DNA of 64,000 bases from Marinobacter sp. LA51 (lineage in GTDB: Bacteria; Pseudomonadota; Gammaproteobacteria; Pseudomonadales; Oleiphilaceae), in NCBI RefSeq assembly GCF_030297175.1, contig NZ_AP028070.1, forward strand, positions 3,534,001-3,598,000, read 5' to 3'. The notes under the pieces were generated by a model. That model searched no databases. It worked only from the letters and a program-made list of their open reading frames with translations, and was not told the origin of the DNA. How positions within the stretch are numbered: the stretch's first letter is position 1; each line of letters opens with the position of its first letter. This document shows, piece after piece, positions 62,396-64,000 of the stretch. The translations under genes and the position numbers were made by a program.

Positions 62396-63423
62396 TGGGC
62401 CTGTTCGAACGCTACCTCAGTGTCTGGGTCGCCCTGGCCATTCTCCTTGGCATGACCACCGGCAGCCTGTTCCCGGACGGGTACGAAGTCATAGCCAACC
62501 TGACCTACGCACACGTGAACCTGGTCGTCGCCGTGTTCATCTGGGCCATGATTTACCCGATGATGGTCCAGATCGACTTTTCGGCAATCCGACAGGTGGG
62601 CCGCGAGCCGCGCGGGCTGGTGCTGACATTGGTGGTGAACTGGCTGATTAAACCCTTCACCATGGCCGCCCTCGGCTGGCTGTTCTTCAAGGTGTTGTTC
62701 GCGGGGATGATTGATCCGGCCACCGCCACCGAATACATCGCCGGGATGATTCTGCTTGGGGTCGCGCCCTGCACCGCCATGGTGTTCGTATGGAGTCAGC
62801 TGACCCGAGGCAACGCTGCCTATACCCTGGTTCAGGTGTCGGTGAACGACGTCATCATGGTCTTTGCGTTTGCGCCGATTGCCGCGTTGCTCCTGGGCCT
62901 GTCCTCCATCACCGTGCCCTGGCAGACGCTGTTGCTGTCTGTTTTGCTGTATGTGGTCGCACCCCTGATTGCTGGCGTACTGACCCGACGCTATCTTTTA
63001 AGGCAGGGCAAGCAACGCCTGGACGGATGGCTACACCACAGCAAACCGACCACGGTGCTCGGGCTGCTGGCAACCGTGGCCCTGCTGTTCGGGCTTCAGG
63101 CCGAGCGCATCCTAGACAACCCGGTCGCGATTGGGCTGATCGCGATACCGCTGCTGATCCAGAGCTACGGCATTTTCGTCATCGCTTATCTGGCCGCCCG
63201 AAAGCTGCAACTGCCCCACAATATTGCGGCGCCGGCCGGGCTGATCGGTACTTCAAACTTTTTTGAACTGGCGGTGGCCGTTGCAATCAGCCTGTTTGGG
63301 CTGACCTCGGGCGCGGCCCTGGCGACCGTGGTCGGCGTTCTGGTGGAGGTTCCGGTTATGCTATCGCTGGTGGCCCTCGCAAACCGGACCCGACACTGGT
63401 TTCCTCAGCCAATCTCATCCTGA
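62395..63423 (+). CDS. arsB: Arsenite efflux transporter ACR3
   Basis: The 342-residue membrane protein has ten hydrophobic segments. It belongs to the bile/arsenite/riboflavin transporter superfamily, ACR3 group, which exports arsenite. Marks are the segment [17 protein letters not shown], the essential Cys126 in [27 protein letters not shown], and [17 protein letters not shown] with the conserved Glu. It is not the ArsB antiporter fold, although the symbol arsB is often used. A gene for an ArsJ-associated GAPDH follows 41 bases later. Confidence 0.94.
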   Translation: MGLFERYLSVWVALAILLGMTTGSLFPDGYEVIANLTYAHVNLVVAVFIWAMIYPMMVQIDFSAIRQVGREPRGLVLTLVVNWLIKPFTMAALGWLFFKVLFAGMIDPATATEYIAGMILLGVAPCTAMVFVWSQLTRGNAAYTLVQVSVNDVIMVFAFAPIAALLLGLSSITVPWQTLLLSVLLYVVAPLIAGVLTRRYLLRQGKQRLDGWLHHSKPTTVLGLLATVALLFGLQAERILDNPVAIGLIAIPLLIQSYGIFVIAYLAARKLQLPHNIAAPAGLIGTSNFFELAVAVAISLFGLTSGAALATVVGVLVEVPVMLSLVALANRTRHWFPQPISS

Positions 63424-63464
63424 CACACAATCACCCTGGCCCAGCGCTATAGGAGACACTGTAC

Positions 63465-64000
63465 ATGAGCACCATCAAAGTAGGCATTAACGGCTTTGGC
63501 CGAATTGGCAGGCTAGCGTTGCGTGCCGCCTGGGACTGGCCAGGCATTGAGTTTGTAGCCATCAACGACCCGGGCGCGGATGCCGGAACACTGGCCCACC
63601 TGCTCACCTTCGACAGTATTCACGGACGCTGGAACCGGGACGCCGGCGTGGAGGGCACTCATATAGTGATCGACGAACGCCGTATCCGGGTGACCCACAA
63701 CCGCACCATCGCCGAGACCGACTGGTCCGGTTGTGACGTGGTCATCGAAGCCAGTGGTGTGATGAAGAAGGTCGACGTGCTACAGGCCTATCTGGATCAA
63801 GGCGTCAAGCGGGTGGTGGTTACTGCCCCGGTGAAAGAGGCCGGCGCCAAGAACCTGGTCGTAGGCGTGAACGATCACCTGTTCGACCCGGGCACCGATC
63901 GGATCGTTACCGCCGCCTCCTGCACCACCAATTGCCTGGCGCCGGTGGTCAAGGTGATCCATGAAAAACTGGGCATCAAGCACGGCTCCATCACCACCAT
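63465..64000 (+). CDS. Glyceraldehyde-3-phosphate dehydrogenase, ArsJ-associated type (partial, 3' end outside window)
   Basis: The frame begins at ATG 63465 with AGGAG 12 bases upstream and is open at the window end (about 178 codons seen of roughly 330). It has the NAD-binding start KVGINGFGRIGRLALRAAW, the segment AHLLTFDSIHGRW and the catalytic Cys in TAASCTTNCLAPVV. The form LAHLLTFDSIHGRW and the location behind acr3 point to the GAPDH found with ArsJ: it makes 1-arseno-3-phosphoglycerate from arsenate, which ArsJ then exports. A housekeeping gap gene is the alternative. arsJ would be expected just beyond the window. Confidence 0.85.
   Translation, partial: MSTIKVGINGFGRIGRLALRAAWDWPGIEFVAINDPGADAGTLAHLLTFDSIHGRWNRDAGVEGTHIVIDERRIRVTHNRTIAETDWSGCDVVIEASGVMKKVDVLQAYLDQGVKRVVVTAPVKEAGAKNLVVGVNDHLFDPGTDRIVTAASCTTNCLAPVVKVIHEKLGIKHGSITT

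Noticed and set aside
62284..62514. Possible minus-strand gene overlapping the acr3 start (arsR candidate)
   Set aside because: The predicted 76 residues have no ArsR winged-helix pattern and overlap acr3 and its operator region.

Overview
This 64 kb window looks like a chromosomal stretch of a marine gammaproteobacterium, most probably Marinobacter or a close relative. I infer this from gene content: a Pseudomonas-type PilGHIJK-ChpABC cluster, an inactive PyrC' behind pyrB and pyrR, a GMP/IMP nucleotidase-hslR-hslO-pckA run, a fused TRAP permease, an acyl-CoA-binding protein and a PEP-CTERM protein. Coding density is high and base composition fairly even (GC-rich). I see no rRNA, tRNA, insertion sequence, prophage or CRISPR array.

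Layout. 1-4111: the end of a type VI secretion operon on the minus strand (tssB, tssC, tssE, and tssF cut by the window edge). 4277-6096: a hotdog-fold protein, acyl-CoA-binding protein, a lone integrase core-binding domain and a small exported protein. 6452-11941: a TonB-dependent receptor convergent with a three-gene operon of a ThDP enzyme and two diverged citrate-synthase-like proteins. 11995-16212: a signalling operon (YfiR-like protein, CHASE8-type sensor kinase, response regulator, REC-GGDEF-EAL protein). 16494-21488: greB, a two-component system, hydroxypyruvate isomerase and tartronate semialdehyde reductase. 21610-26422: rpoH, ftsX, ftsE, ftsY and rsmD. 26482-33103: desaturase, mutM, nucleotidase, hslR, hslO, pckA. 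33352-38813: PEP-CTERM protein, TRAP transporter genes and an HU gene. 39025-44810: gshB, tonB, yqgE, ruvX, pyrR, pyrB, pyrC' on the minus strand. 45105-58687: the complete Pil-Chp chemosensory cluster for type IV pili, with a ChpA of about 2,532 residues. 58755-60856: zur-znuC-znuB with a Zur-box-like site. 60947-64000: a membrane PAS protein, a CDGSH iron-sulfur protein and the start of an arsenic operon (acr3 followed by a GAPDH of the ArsJ-associated type, cut by the window end).

How the genes work together. Most blocks are recognisable housekeeping or signalling modules. The least explained unit is the operon at 8581-11941. Its two citrate-synthase-like proteins lack the usual catalytic histidine, and one lacks all three classical catalytic residues, yet they are kept side by side with an apparently intact ThDP lyase/synthase. 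This is my best candidate for an undescribed system. The YfiR/CHASE8 histidine kinase operon is a second case, where a known periplasmic sensing pair appears to drive phosphorelay rather than a built-in diguanylate cyclase. All functional calls rest on motif recognition by eye; no database search was run.
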